From Flavobacteriales bacterium (GTDB taxonomy: Bacteria > Bacteroidota > Bacteroidia > Flavobacteriales_D > Crocinitomicaceae), in the NCBI GenBank assembly GCA_003331365.1, contig QOQC01000006.1:1-40718 (forward strand): a stretch of 40,718 nt of DNA, written 5' to 3'. Position 1 is the stretch's first letter. Every line of letters starts with the position of its first letter. Position numbers and translations under genes: made by a program. The notes under the pieces are model-generated. The model was not told the DNA's origin, ran no database searches, and saw only the letters and a list, made by a program, of their open reading frames with translations. Of this stretch, positions 32,311 through 40,718 are shown in pieces.

Positions 32311-32367
32311 ATGAAGAATAACAACACCATAAAAAGAATTATTGAAATTATTGCCATTGGCAATTGA
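32311..32367 (+). CDS. Isoleucine-rich leader peptide of the ilv operon attenuator
   Basis: The 18-codon open frame MKNNNTIKRIIEIIAIGN is too short for gene callers. Six of its 18 codons are isoleucine (one ATA, five ATT), with Ile-Ile pairs at 10-11 and 13-14. No leucine or valine codon is present. It lies 82 nt upstream of ilvE, is preceded by a consensus -7 box and is followed by overlapping antiterminator and terminator hairpins. This is the arrangement of classic ribosome-mediated attenuators in other phyla. Ribosome stalling at Ile codons when charged tRNA-Ile is scarce would let the operon be transcribed. The coding reading is direct from sequence, and its regulatory use is inferred from the arrangement. 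Confidence 0.75.
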   Translation: MKNNNTIKRIIEIIAIGN

Positions 32368-32407
32368 TCTTTGGATGGTATGATGAAAATAGGTTAGAGC
32401 CGTCCGA
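32352..32407 (+). promoter_or_regulatory. Antiterminator and 1:2 pairing segments of the ilv attenuator
   Basis: Segment 2 (32371-32379, containing GGATGG at 32373-32378) can pair with segment 3 (32399-32407, containing CCGTCC at 32400-32405) as a 9-bp helix with three G-U pairs. This uses up the 5' arm of the terminator. GGATGG is repeated exactly in the terminator 3' arm (32410-32415), so the two structures exclude each other. Segment 1 (32352-32358, within the last codons of the leader peptide) can pair with 32374-32380. A ribosome at the leader stop codon (32365-32367) would cover segment 2 and allow termination. Confidence 0.65.
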
Positions 32408-32423
32408 AAGGATGGCTTTTTTT
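32398..32423 (+). terminator. Intrinsic terminator (attenuator) before ilvE
   Basis: The 8-bp stem AGCCGTCC / GGATGGCT (one G-U pair) has the stable tetraloop GAAA and is followed by seven T residues (32417-32423). It lies 25 nt upstream of the ilvE ATG and inside the transcript that must carry the whole operon, so it can only act as a conditional terminator. Confidence 0.85.
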
Positions 32424-32448
32424 ATAAATATAAAATGAAAAAGAGGCT

Positions 32449-33339
32449 ATGTATTACAATGAAAGCACACTTGTATTTTTAGATGGAAATTGGGTAAAAG
32501 CATCGGAAATATCCGTTTCCCTTTACAGTCAAACTTTGCATTATGGCATTGGTGTTTTTGAGGGAATCAGATCTTATAAAACAGAGGATGGTAACAAGAT
32601 TTTTAAGGCTAAAGAACATTTTGAAAGATTGCATTATTCCGCGAGTAAAATGGAAATCGATTTACCGTATTCAGTAGAGGAATTAATAGACATTTCTTAT
32701 GAATTATTGGATAAAAATGGATTAGGGGATGCTTATTTGAGGCCTTTGGTTTATCTCGGAGAAAATATGTCTTTACAAACTGAAAGTGAATCCCATGTCC
32801 TCATTGGCTCTTGGGAGTGGGGTAGATATTTAGGAGACAAACAACTTGATATAATGACTTCTAGTTTTCAAAGACCTAATCCCAAATCATGCTTTGTTGA
32901 GGCAAAAGTTACAGGTCATTACACCAATTCCATATTGGCAACAAATGAAGCTAAAAAGGCGGGTTATGATGAGGCACTTTTGCTTGATATGAACGGCCAT
33001 GTGGCAGAGGGTCCTGGTGCAAATTTCTTTTTTGAGAAAGACAATGTTCTTTATACAGCCCCAAAAGGAAACATATTACAAGGCATTACTCGACAAACCA
33101 TTTTTGAATTAGCAGAGGAGCTTGGTTTTCAGGTAATAGAAAAATATTTCACGCCCACTGAAGTGCATCATGCAGATGGGGCATTTTTCACTGGGACTGC
33201 TGCAGAAGTAGTGGGTATTAGAAGTCTAGACGGTAAGTTTTTCAACAAGCCATGGGAGCATGCCATGGGTTTTGAGCTAGCAAGTGCCTACAAAAATAGG
33301 GTACAGAAAAAAGAGTATAAAAATTTTGAATTGGTATAG
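32449..33339 (+). CDS. ilvE: Branched-chain amino acid aminotransferase
   Basis: The 296-aa class IV PLP enzyme transaminates the last step to isoleucine, valine and leucine. Motifs: [20 protein letters not shown], catalytic lysine K153 in [29 protein letters not shown], and the phosphate-binding [10 protein letters not shown] and [11 protein letters not shown]. The ATG at 32449 follows the attenuator terminator. A different-frame ATG at 32435 lacks coding potential. It is the first structural gene of ilvE-ilvD-ilvB-ilvN-ilvC-ilvA, and ilvD starts 1 nt after its stop. D-amino acid or ADC lyase relatives share the fold but the operon context and K153 surroundings argue for IlvE. Confidence 0.95.
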   Translation: MYYNESTLVFLDGNWVKASEISVSLYSQTLHYGIGVFEGIRSYKTEDGNKIFKAKEHFERLHYSASKMEIDLPYSVEELIDISYELLDKNGLGDAYLRPLVYLGENMSLQTESESHVLIGSWEWGRYLGDKQLDIMTSSFQRPNPKSCFVEAKVTGHYTNSILATNEAKKAGYDEALLLDMNGHVAEGPGANFFFEKDNVLYTAPKGNILQGITRQTIFELAEELGFQVIEKYFTPTEVHHADGAFFTGTAAEVVGIRSLDGKFFNKPWEHAMGFELASAYKNRVQKKEYKNFELV

Positions 33340-33340
33340 T

Positions 33341-35017
33341 ATGAAACTCAATAAATATAGTCAGAGAGTTACACAAGATGAGTCACAACCAGCGGCTCAG
33401 GCCATGCTACATGCCATTGGTCTTACAGTCGATGATTTTAATAAACCTCTTGTAGGTATTGCCAGTACAGGTTACGAGGGAAATCCATGCAACATGCACC
33501 TCAATGATTTGGCGAAGCTCGTAAAGAGTGGAACTGAGAACAAAGATTTAATAGGTTTAATTTTTAATACCATTGGCGTAAGCGATGGAATATCTATGGG
33601 AACTCCAGGAATGCGATTTTCATTACCATCTAGGGATATTATTGCTGACTCGATGGAAACCGTTGTTGAGGGGATGTCCTATGATGCGTTGGTAACTGTA
33701 GTGGGATGCGATAAGAACATGCCAGGAGCACTTATTGCCATGCTTAGATTGAACCGCCCAAGTATTTTGCTTTACGGTGGAACGATTTCATCAGGTTGTC
33801 ATGAAGGTAAAAAGTTAGATGTAGTTTCTGCATTTGAGGCCTGGGGGCAACGGAATGCAGGGACAATTACTGAATCCAAATACAAGAAAATCATTGAGGA
33901 AGCTTGTCCGGGGGCAGGTGCTTGTGGAGGAATGTACACTGCAAACACCATGGCTGCGGCCATTGAGGCTCTTGGTATGTCATTGCCTTACAATTCATCC
34001 AACCCCGCCATGAGCGAGGAAAAAAGAGAAGAAAGTGTCGCAGCAGGTGAAGGATTGAGATATCTTGTTGAAAAAGACCTCAAACCCAAAGACATAGTTA
34101 CCAAAAAGTCACTTGAAAATGCCATAAGATTAGTAACGGTTTTGGGAGGTTCAACCAATGCGGTTTTACATTTTTTAGCCATTGCAGATGCTGCGGATAT
34201 AGATTTTACATTAGATGATTTTCAGCGTATTTCCGATGAAACACCATTACTTGCAGATTTGAAGCCAAGTGGAAAGTATTTAATGGAAGACCTCCACGAT
34301 GTAGGGGGAATCCCAGCGGTATTAAAATATATGTTGAGTAAAGGAATGCTTCATGGAGACTGCCTGACAGTGACGGGAAAAACATTGGCGGAGAACTTGG
34401 CGGATGCTCCAGGGCTACGTCCGGGTCAAAAAGTATTGAAAACGACAGAAGATCCAATGAAAGATAGTGGACACATTCGCATTCTGAAAGGGAACCTATC
34501 TCCGGATGGCGCAGTTGCAAAGATTACAGGAAAAGAAGGTCTTTCATTTACGGGCGAAGCAAAAGTGTACAATTCAGAATATGATGCCAATGATGGCATA
34601 CGAAATGGGGAAGTTAAAAAAGGAATGGTTGTAGTGATTCGTTATGAAGGGCCACAGGGAGGGCCAGGAATGCCTGAAATGTTAAAGCCGACTGCGGCAA
34701 TCATAGGAGCGGGACTTGGGAATGAGGTGGCTTTAATCACGGATGGCCGATTTTCAGGGGGAACACATGGTTTTGTGGTCGGTCACATTTCCCCTGAGGC
34801 ACAAGTCGGAGGCCCAATAGCACTCGTTGAAAATGGCGATCGAATTACCATTGATGCGGTAGAAAATACGATTAGTATTGAGCTTGAAGATGAGGTGCTT
34901 CAGTTGAGAAAAGAAAAATGGAATCAACCCAGTTTGAAAGTAAAGAAGGGCTCACTTTATAAATATGCAAGAATGGTTTCTTCAGCTTCACAAGGGTGCG
35001 TAACAGATAAATTTTAA
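33341..35017 (+). CDS. ilvD: Dihydroxy-acid dehydratase
   Basis: The 558-aa iron-sulfur enzyme dehydrates 2,3-dihydroxy acids to 2-keto acids, the third step of isoleucine and valine synthesis. The ATG at 33341 ([10 protein letters not shown]) is 1 nt after the ilvE stop; an earlier start inside ilvE is not needed. Probable cluster ligands are C50 ([10 protein letters not shown]), C123 ([11 protein letters not shown]) and C195 ([16 protein letters not shown]). Other motifs are [18 protein letters not shown] and [16 protein letters not shown], followed by [20 protein letters not shown]. Cluster type ([2Fe-2S] or [4Fe-4S]) cannot be decided from sequence. ilvB starts 2 nt after the stop. Confidence 0.96.
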   Translation: MKLNKYSQRVTQDESQPAAQAMLHAIGLTVDDFNKPLVGIASTGYEGNPCNMHLNDLAKLVKSGTENKDLIGLIFNTIGVSDGISMGTPGMRFSLPSRDIIADSMETVVEGMSYDALVTVVGCDKNMPGALIAMLRLNRPSILLYGGTISSGCHEGKKLDVVSAFEAWGQRNAGTITESKYKKIIEEACPGAGACGGMYTANTMAAAIEALGMSLPYNSSNPAMSEEKREESVAAGEGLRYLVEKDLKPKDIVTKKSLENAIRLVTVLGGSTNAVLHFLAIADAADIDFTLDDFQRISDETPLLADLKPSGKYLMEDLHDVGGIPAVLKYMLSKGMLHGDCLTVTGKTLAENLADAPGLRPGQKVLKTTEDPMKDSGHIRILKGNLSPDGAVAKITGKEGLSFTGEAKVYNSEYDANDGIRNGEVKKGMVVVIRYEGPQGGPGMPEMLKPTAAIIGAGLGNEVALITDGRFSGGTHGFVVGHISPEAQVGGPIALVENGDRITIDAVENTISIELEDEVLQLRKEKWNQPSLKVKKGSLYKYARMVSSASQGCVTDKF

Positions 35018-35019
35018 CA

Positions 35020-36750
35020 ATGGAAGCACTTGAACTTACATCAAATAAAGAGACAAAAACAGTAAAACAAATGAGCGGAGCTCAGGCTGTTGTTCATTCT
35101 TTAATAGCAGAGGGCGTTGATTTGATTTTTGGATATCCTGGTGGTGCGATAATGCCAGTATATGATGCCTTATATGATTATGAAAATGAGCTAAATCATG
35201 TGCTTGTGCGTCATGAACAAGGGGCAACACATGCTGCTCAGGGATATGCGAGGGCTTCAGGGAAAGTGGGTGTTTGCATAGCTACTTCGGGTCCTGGAGC
35301 TACAAATCTGATTACGGGAATTGCGGATGCACAGATTGATTCAACTCCTATGGTTTGTATTACAGGTCAGGTAGCAAGCCATTTATTAGGAACTGACGCC
35401 TTTCAGGAAACCGATGTTATTGGTATTTCTATGCCTGTTACCAAATGGAATTATCAGGTTACCAAAGCATCAGAAATTCCGGGAGCGATTGCAAAAGCAT
35501 TTTATATTGCAAGAACTGGAAAGCCAGGCCCTGTTTTAATTGATATTACCAAAGACGCGCAATTTGAGACACTCGAATTCAGCTACAAGCCATTTAAGGG
35601 AATGAGGAGTTATGTTACTTGTCCCTCATTGAATTTATCGAAGATCAAAGAAGCAGCAGGCCTTATAAATACAGCAAAAAGACCCTTGGTTTTATTTGGG
35701 CAAGGTGTAATTCTTTCCGGTGCTGAAAGTGAATTTAGGCGTTTCATAGAAAAAGCCGGATTGCCATCGGCATGGACGATCATGGGACTGTCCGCCTTAG
35801 ATTCAGATCATTATTTAAATGTGGGGATGCTTGGAATGCATGGTAATTATGCGCCGAATAAGCTCACTAATGAATGTGATGTATTGATTGCAGTGGGTAT
35901 GCGATTTGATGATCGGGTAACGGGAGATTTGTCTCGATATGCGAAGCAAGCCAAGGTGATTCATTTGGAAATTGATCCCGCCGAGGTAGACAAAAATGTC
36001 AAAGCCGATGTAGCTGTTTTGGGCGATGCAAAAGCATCTCTTAAGTTATTATACAATCTCGTTGAGGAAGAAGAACACAAAGATTGGCTGGAAGAATTCA
36101 GAAAATTGGAATTTGAGGAATACACTGAAGTTATCCATCAAGAATTAAACCCGAATGGCGAGGACTTGACCATGGGAGAGGTCGTAAGTTCAATAAATGA
36201 ATATTCAAAAGGAAAGGCCATTGTGGTGACAGATGTTGGACAGCATCAAATGGTATCATGTCGCTATGCCAAATTCAAGCAAACAAGATCCCTCATCACG
36301 TCGGGGGGGTTAGGAACAATGGGGTTCTGTCTTCCGGCGGCAATAGGGGCAAAATTTGCGGCACCAAACAGAGAAGTTGTAGCCATAATTGGTGATGGTG
36401 GGTTTCAAATGACCATACAAGAATTAGGGACTATTTTTCAAACCAAAACGCCAGTTAAAATCGTCGTATTGAATAATGAATTTTTGGGCATGGTTCGTCA
36501 ATGGCAGGAGCTGTTTTTTGACAAGCGATATGCTTCAACCACAATGGTTAATCCTGATTTTCAGCAAATAGTCAAGGGCTACGAAATCAAAACAAAAAAA
36601 GTAACAGAAAGAGAACAATTAAATAGTGCTGTCAAAGAAATGCTTGAATTTGAAGGAGCCTATTTCCTTGAGGTAAGGGTTGGAAAAGAAAACAATGTTT
36701 TTCCAATGGTTCCAACAGGAGCTTCTGTTTCTGAAATCAGACTTAAATAA
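35020..36750 (+). CDS. ilvB: Acetolactate synthase, large (catalytic) subunit
   Basis: The 576-aa ThDP enzyme condenses pyruvate with pyruvate or 2-oxobutyrate, the first common step of valine and isoleucine synthesis. The catalytic glutamate E66 lies in VRHEQGATHAAQGYARASGK. The FAD and ThDP regions have GPGATNLITGIADAQIDSTP, GMLGMHGNYAPNKL, and the diphosphate-binding GDGGFQMTIQELGTIF (GDG 458-460) with N485 and N486 (LNNEFLGMVRQWQELFF). FAD-binding positions mark it as a biosynthetic AHAS rather than a catabolic ALS. It is followed 5 nt later by the regulatory subunit gene. Confidence 0.96.
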   Translation: MEALELTSNKETKTVKQMSGAQAVVHSLIAEGVDLIFGYPGGAIMPVYDALYDYENELNHVLVRHEQGATHAAQGYARASGKVGVCIATSGPGATNLITGIADAQIDSTPMVCITGQVASHLLGTDAFQETDVIGISMPVTKWNYQVTKASEIPGAIAKAFYIARTGKPGPVLIDITKDAQFETLEFSYKPFKGMRSYVTCPSLNLSKIKEAAGLINTAKRPLVLFGQGVILSGAESEFRRFIEKAGLPSAWTIMGLSALDSDHYLNVGMLGMHGNYAPNKLTNECDVLIAVGMRFDDRVTGDLSRYAKQAKVIHLEIDPAEVDKNVKADVAVLGDAKASLKLLYNLVEEEEHKDWLEEFRKLEFEEYTEVIHQELNPNGEDLTMGEVVSSINEYSKGKAIVVTDVGQHQMVSCRYAKFKQTRSLITSGGLGTMGFCLPAAIGAKFAAPNREVVAIIGDGGFQMTIQELGTIFQTKTPVKIVVLNNEFLGMVRQWQELFFDKRYASTTMVNPDFQQIVKGYEIKTKKVTEREQLNSAVKEMLEFEGAYFLEVRVGKENNVFPMVPTGASVSEIRLK

Positions 36751-36755
36751 TAAAA

Positions 36756-37289
36756 ATGAAAAGAAGATATACGATATCTGTTTTTACAGAAGACATAGTA
36801 GGCTTGCTCAATAGAGTGACCATTGTATTTACAAGGCGAAAAATCAATATTGAAAGTATTGCGGCATCTGATAGCGAGGTAAAGGGGATCCATCGCTATA
36901 CCATTGTGGTTACCGAAAGTGAGGACACGGTTGGGAAGGTCACTCTTCAGCTCGAAAAACAAGTTGAGGTCATTAAGGCGGTTTATCATCTTGATGAAGA
37001 GGTAATACATCAAGAAATAGCCCTTTTTAAAGTGCCTACAAGCATCTTACTTCAAGGGGGTGAAGCTGAGCATATTGTTCGTTCACATCATGCACGAGTG
37101 TTGAGTGTTGAGGCCCAATTCACTGTTATCGAAAAAACGGGACATAAGCATGAGACACAAAAACTTTTTGAAGAACTCGAACCTTTTGGAATTCTTGAAT
37201 TTGTAAGATCAGGACGAGTAGCCATTACCAAACCCATGAGGACTTTGACCTCAATAGTCAATGAATTAGAAAACAAACAATACAGTTAA
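36756..37289 (+). CDS. ilvN: Acetolactate synthase, small (regulatory) subunit
   Basis: The 177-aa protein carries an N-terminal ACT domain (about 1-75: [37 protein letters not shown] strands) and a C-terminal domain (about 80-170) typical of the long IlvH-type regulatory subunit. It confers valine feedback inhibition and activates IlvB. The ACT glycine region (DIVGLLNRV) that binds valine is intact. It lies 5 nt after ilvB and 1 nt before ilvC, so translational coupling is likely. Confidence 0.93.
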   Translation: MKRRYTISVFTEDIVGLLNRVTIVFTRRKINIESIAASDSEVKGIHRYTIVVTESEDTVGKVTLQLEKQVEVIKAVYHLDEEVIHQEIALFKVPTSILLQGGEAEHIVRSHHARVLSVEAQFTVIEKTGHKHETQKLFEELEPFGILEFVRSGRVAITKPMRTLTSIVNELENKQYS

Positions 37290-37290
37290 A

Positions 37291-38769
37291 ATGAAAAATT
37301 ATTACAACAGCTTATCCTTAGAAAATCAAAAAATCCAGCTTGGAAAATGTGAATTTTTAGAAAGCTCAGAATTTGTGAATGGAATAGCATCCCTTAGGGA
37401 TAAAAAAGTGGTTATTATAGGTTGTGGATCTCAAGGGTTGAATCAAGGATTAAACATGAGAGACTCTGGTTTGGATGTTTCATTCGCATTGAGAGCCGAA
37501 GCGATCGCCTCCAAAAGAAGGTCTTATCAAAATGCCATCGAGCATGATTTTAAATGCGGCACTTATGAAGAATTGCTACCTAGTGCTGATTTGGTAATAA
37601 ACCTTACTCCAGATAAACAGCACACTGAAGTGGTTCATAAAGCCATGCCAATGATGAAGTATGGGGCTACTTTATCCTATTCTCATGGTTTTAACATTGT
37701 AGAAGAAGGGATGAATATAAGAGAGGATATTACGGTCATACTTATGGCGCCTAAATCACCTGGCTCTGAGGTTCGTGAGGAATTTAAAAGAGGATTTGGA
37801 GTACCAACTTTGATTGCAGTTCATGAAGAAAATGATCCAAATGGAACGGGCTTTGAATGGGCCAAGGCTTATGCCTATGCTACAGGAGGGCACCGTGCCG
37901 GAGTATTACATTCTTCCTTTATCGCTGAAGTAAAGTCTGATTTGATGGGAGAGCAAACCATTTTGTGTGGGATGTTACAAACAGGATCAATTTTGGCGTT
38001 TAATAAAATGATTGAAAATGACGTAGCGCCTAAACGCGCATCAAATCTTATCCAATTTGGATGGGAAACCATGGCTGAAGAGCTAAAAGAAGGCGGACTC
38101 ACAAAGATGCTGGGAGGTCTATCAAATCACCAAAAGCTAAAAGTATATGAATTGTCTGAGGAGCTCAAAAATTTAATGAAGCCCTTGTTTGAAAATCACA
38201 TGAGTCAAATTCTTTCAGGTGAATTCTCTAAGGAAATGATGAATGATTGGTCTAAGGACGATACAAACTTGCTTCAATGGAGGGCAAATACTAGAGAAAC
38301 AAGCTTTGAAAAAACTCCTGCAATATCAGGTCGTTATGATAAGGCTGAATATTTCGAAAATGGAACCTTGCTCTTGGCATTTGTAAAATCAGGAGTTGAG
38401 CTGGCATATGAAACAATGGTCAATTCTGGAATAAAGGAAGAATCAGCTTACTATGAGTCGCTTCACGAATTGCCTTTAATTGCAAATACAATTGCAAGAA
38501 AAAAACTTTATGAAATGAACCGAATTATTTCTGACACTGCTGAGTATGGATGTTATTTGTTCGACCACGAATGCCGCCCATTACTTTCTGACTTTATGAA
38601 AAAAATAGACTCGAGTCTTATGGGAGAGACTTACTCAGATAAGACCGTTTTAAGTAGATACGATATCAATGAGGTCAATCAATCCATCGAAAATCATTCA
38701 ATTGAGCATGTCGGTAGCAGATTAAGAGCAGCGATGTCGAAGGTTGAAAATCAACAGGAATATGTATAA
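37291..38769 (+). CDS. ilvC: Ketol-acid reductoisomerase (class II, long form)
   Basis: The 492-aa enzyme isomerises and reduces acetohydroxy acids with Mg2+ and NADPH. The Rossmann motif is [16 protein letters not shown] (G44-CGSQG), followed by the cofactor loop [19 protein letters not shown], whose Arg and Ser pattern suggests [25 protein letters not shown] and [18 protein letters not shown] contain the metal-binding acidic residues. About 490 residues with a duplicated C-terminal domain matches the E. coli-type class II enzyme rather than the 330-aa class I. It overlaps the ilvA start by eight bases. Confidence 0.95.
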   Translation: MKNYYNSLSLENQKIQLGKCEFLESSEFVNGIASLRDKKVVIIGCGSQGLNQGLNMRDSGLDVSFALRAEAIASKRRSYQNAIEHDFKCGTYEELLPSADLVINLTPDKQHTEVVHKAMPMMKYGATLSYSHGFNIVEEGMNIREDITVILMAPKSPGSEVREEFKRGFGVPTLIAVHEENDPNGTGFEWAKAYAYATGGHRAGVLHSSFIAEVKSDLMGEQTILCGMLQTGSILAFNKMIENDVAPKRASNLIQFGWETMAEELKEGGLTKMLGGLSNHQKLKVYELSEELKNLMKPLFENHMSQILSGEFSKEMMNDWSKDDTNLLQWRANTRETSFEKTPAISGRYDKAEYFENGTLLLAFVKSGVELAYETMVNSGIKEESAYYESLHELPLIANTIARKKLYEMNRIISDTAEYGCYLFDHECRPLLSDFMKKIDSSLMGETYSDKTVLSRYDINEVNQSIENHSIEHVGSRLRAAMSKVENQQEYV

Positions 38770-40009
38770 AGTAGCTCTTGAAAAGGTTAACGAGGCTAAA
38801 GCCAATTTGGAATCAGTGGTGCTTGAAACACCATTGACGATCAATGCTACTCAATCCAGAAAATTCAGCTCTTCTATTTACTTGAAAAGAGAGGATTTGC
38901 AGCAGGTACGTTCATACAAAATTCGTGGTGCATTCAATAAGATATCGAGCCTTTCTCAAAATGAATTGCAAAAAGGAGTGGTTTGTGCGAGTGCGGGAAA
39001 TCACGCTCAAGGTGTCGCCTTTTCTTGCTCAAAGCTGCAGATTAAGGGGTACATATTTATGCCCACGCCAACCCCAAAACAAAAGATTGAGCAGGTCAAA
39101 ATGTTTGGAGGTAAATATGTTGAAGTTATCCTGACTGGAGATACTTTTGATGATGCTTTTAATGATGCCAAAAAGTTTGGTGACCGTCATCAGATGTCCT
39201 TCATTCACCCTTTTGATGATGAAAAGGTAATTGAGGGGCAGGCTACCATTGCAATGGAAATACTCCAGCATTCAGAAGTGGGGATCGATTATTTGTTCCT
39301 GCCAGTGGGTGGCGGTGGTGTTGCTTCAGGAATGTCTTCAGTATTCAAAGCACTGTCTCCTAAAACCAAGATCATAGGAGTGGAGCCAGTGGGTGCTCCT
39401 TCAATGTCACACGCGTTCGAGCAAGGTTGTCCAACACAACTTGAATACATCGATAAATTTGTAGATGGAGCCTCTGTCAAAAAGGTAGGAGCACTCAACT
39501 TTGAGCTATGTAAGCAACACCTTGATGAAATAGCTACAGTACATGAAGGTAAAATATGTCAGACCATTTTGGACATGTATAACAAAGACGCCATAGTGGT
39601 GGAGCCGGCAGGAGCGATGACCGTTGCTGTATTGGATCAGTATCAAAACGAAATTGCCGGAAAGAATGTGGTATGTCTGCTCAGTGGAAGCAATAATGAT
39701 ATCACTCGAACGGAAGAAATAAAAGAGCGGGCCCTATTGCATGCTGGAGTCAAGCATTATTTTGTAGTGCGTTTTCCTCAGAGGGCTGGAGCATTAAGAG
39801 ATTTTATTGATAAGGTATTAGGACCAAATGATGACATTACTCATTTTGAGTACTCCAAAAAGCAGAGCCGCGAAAATGCTCCTGCAGTGGTTGGCATTGA
39901 GTTGGGCAATTCAAGTGATTTGATTGCACTTATTGAAAGAATGAAAGCGTTTAAATTCTATGGGGAATACCTGAATGACAAACCCGACTTATTTCAATTT
40001 TTGGTGTAA
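38762..40009 (+). CDS. ilvA: Threonine ammonia-lyase (biosynthetic)
   Basis: From the ATG at 38762 ([18 protein letters not shown]) the product is 415 aa; a TTG at 38744 is an unlikely alternative. The enzyme deaminates threonine to 2-oxobutyrate, the isoleucine-specific precursor. PLP lysine K53 is in [13 protein letters not shown]. The serine/glycine loop is [15 protein letters not shown], and the phosphate site is [14 protein letters not shown]. The C-terminal regulatory region (about 330-415: [20 protein letters not shown]) is a single ACT-like domain, matching the shorter THD1 form with probable isoleucine feedback. It ends the operon; its ATG lies within the ilvC 3' end. The ilvE-ilvA order includes no leu gene in this window. 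Confidence 0.94.
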   Translation: MYKVALEKVNEAKANLESVVLETPLTINATQSRKFSSSIYLKREDLQQVRSYKIRGAFNKISSLSQNELQKGVVCASAGNHAQGVAFSCSKLQIKGYIFMPTPTPKQKIEQVKMFGGKYVEVILTGDTFDDAFNDAKKFGDRHQMSFIHPFDDEKVIEGQATIAMEILQHSEVGIDYLFLPVGGGGVASGMSSVFKALSPKTKIIGVEPVGAPSMSHAFEQGCPTQLEYIDKFVDGASVKKVGALNFELCKQHLDEIATVHEGKICQTILDMYNKDAIVVEPAGAMTVAVLDQYQNEIAGKNVVCLLSGSNNDITRTEEIKERALLHAGVKHYFVVRFPQRAGALRDFIDKVLGPNDDITHFEYSKKQSRENAPAVVGIELGNSSDLIALIERMKAFKFYGEYLNDKPDLFQFLV

Positions 40010-40014
40010 TGAAA

Positions 40015-40320
40015 TTATAATGTTTGTGCTCTTTGCCAAGGCCCTAGGTTATGGGCAATAATACCTTCTTTCTTGAGTATTGATTTCGCCATACCAGCTC
40101 TTCCTCCCGATTTGCAAACTAAGATGATTTCTTTTCCTTTTAGGGAAGCTGTTTTTGATTTTAATACATTCAGAGGGATGTTCTTGCTTTTTTTAGCATG
40201 TCCTGCATTGAATTCTTGGGGAGATCGAACATCTACTATAAGGGCACCATTTTGCATCAATTCTGTATAATCGATATTTGGCCCAAAGAATTTATTTTTA
40301 AGATAAGAGAGGATTTTCAT
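40015..40320 (-). CDS. Rhodanese-domain protein
   Basis: The 101-aa single-domain rhodanese has VDVRSPQEFNAGHAKKSKNI and the active-site loop VCKSGGRAGMAKSI with sulfur-carrying C69. Such small proteins relay sulfane sulfur; the acceptor is unknown. The first residues MKILSYLKNKFFG could be a short membrane-associating segment, not a cleaved signal. It converges on ilvA with a 5-nt gap and has its own -7 box. It is 117 nt away from the small membrane-protein genes upstream. Confidence 0.85.
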   Translation of the reverse strand: MKILSYLKNKFFGPNIDYTELMQNGALIVDVRSPQEFNAGHAKKSKNIPLNVLKSKTASLKGKEIILVCKSGGRAGMAKSILKKEGIIAHNLGPWQRAQTL

Positions 40321-40338
40321 AAAATAGTTTAATTACAT

Positions 40339-40346
40339 CAAATTTA
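40339..40346 (-). promoter_or_regulatory. Candidate -7 box of the rhodanese gene
   Basis: The minus strand reads TAAATTTG, matching TAnnTTTG, 18 nt upstream of the ATG at 40320. No well-spaced -33 TTG was found. The remainder of 40347-40437 shows only a 6-bp inverted repeat (AGGATT at 40382, AATCCT at 40399). Confidence 0.4.
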
Positions 40347-40437
40347 AGAAAACCAATCTACGTTCAGAGAATTAGACAGGTAGGATTATTCAAATGCCAA
40401 TCCTTTAGTTAGTTTTTTATGGGGAAAAAATCCAAGA

Positions 40438-40572
40438 TTATTTATTCTCAGAATTATTTTTCATTTCTTCTTCCTGTTCCTTATTCGCTCTGTAAATCAT
40501 AGTGAGGTAACCCCACATATAGGCAGCAAAAATGGAGAATCCGACAATAAACATGATTGAATTGTCCATCAT
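40438..40572 (-). CDS. Small single-helix membrane protein, 44 aa
   Basis: The 44-codon frame starts MMDNSIMFIVGFSIFAAYMW, continues GYLTMIYRANKEQEEE and ends in a polar tail with NNSENK. One membrane helix near residues 6-25 is followed by a charged cytoplasmic-type tail. It overlaps the preceding gene by four bases (ATGA, 40569-40572), the mark of a translationally coupled pair, which is the main evidence that it is real. I recognise no named family. Small transporter- or oxidase-associated subunits have this shape, but the partner genes lie outside the window. Confidence 0.55.
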   Translation of the reverse strand: MMDNSIMFIVGFSIFAAYMWGYLTMIYRANKEQEEEMKNNSENK

Positions 40573-40718
40573 GATTTGTTTTCTTGGTTAGTATCTCTCC
40601 TGATTTGTCGAATCGCCACAGAAAAACCGAGAATTGAAGGCACCCAAATCCCTACAAAAATACCCTCTAATTTATTTCCTGTAAACCACAAAGAAACGGA
40701 ATACAAAAAGGACAAAAA
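40569..40718 (-). CDS. Small membrane protein (5' part outside the window)
   Basis: The minus-strand frame is open from the last base of the window and ends at 40569. The visible 49 residues contain a hydrophobic start LYSVSLWF, then GNKLEGIFVGIWVPSILGF with a second helix and a basic tail AIRQIRRDTNQENKS. Two membrane helices joined by a short loop are likely. The stop codon overlaps the start of the 44-aa gene (ATGA). Family not recognised; it needs the sequence to the right. Confidence 0.5.
   Translation of the reverse strand, partial: FLSFLYSVSLWFTGNKLEGIFVGIWVPSILGFSVAIRQIRRDTNQENKS

Noticed and set aside
33284-33340. Upstream extension of ilvD by 19 codons into ilvE.
   Set aside because: The extension is not like any IlvD N-terminus, and the ATG at 33341 is 1 nt after the ilvE stop with the usual [10 protein letters not shown] start.

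Overview
The window looks like a chromosomal segment of a member of the Bacteroidota, most probably a marine Flavobacteriales-type organism. The DNA is AT-rich. Several cargo proteins carry type IX secretion system (T9SS) sorting domains: two gliding-motility type C-terminal domains and two Por-type tails. There is a PorE-like TPR/PD40/OmpA protein, a DUF5686 outer-membrane protein and a bacillithiol-system YtxJ protein. Promoters carry the Bacteroidota -7 box TAnnTTTG. No rRNA, tRNA, CRISPR array, insertion sequence or phage gene was seen, so this reads as core genome.

Layout. Bases 1-1950 hold the 3' part of a large PKD-repeat T9SS cargo gene. It converges on a minus-strand envelope operon, tatC, DUF5686 protein, lptB (1939-5985). 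Next come an orphan 105-aa gene (6109-6426) with a palindrome over its promoter, and three consecutive small lipoprotein genes on the minus strand (6423-7617). pheS, ytxJ and glutaminyl cyclase follow as an abutting plus-strand cluster (7685-10135), then a DUF2279 gene on the minus strand. A long plus-strand run (11081-25909) carries a LOG-family hydrolase, a PASTA protein, a T9SS cargo protein, an RluD-like pseudouridine synthase, a PorE-like protein, a PspC protein, an RmlD-like reductase, an AGCS symporter, a helix-hairpin-helix protein, apt, an acyl-CoA dehydrogenase, rpsU, xerC, hpf and a CAP-domain protein. Minus-strand genes at 25906-32134 encode an orphan protein, an outer-membrane barrel, a T9SS cargo protein, a DUF3050 protein and a CotH-kinase T9SS cargo protein.

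Bases 32295-40009 hold a complete isoleucine/valine operon, ilvE-ilvD-ilvB-ilvN-ilvC-ilvA. In front of it is what I read as a classic transcription attenuator: an 18-codon leader peptide with six isoleucine codons, a mutually exclusive antiterminator, and an intrinsic terminator just before ilvE. This is the most interesting regulatory system in the window. The right edge has a rhodanese gene and two very small membrane-protein genes on the minus strand, the last cut by the window end.

The genome is compact. All five convergent gene pairs overlap or are 5 nt apart, and three of them share one TTAA as both stop codons. Several genes start at or inside the stop codon of the gene before. Assignments come from reading motifs and architecture without database searches.
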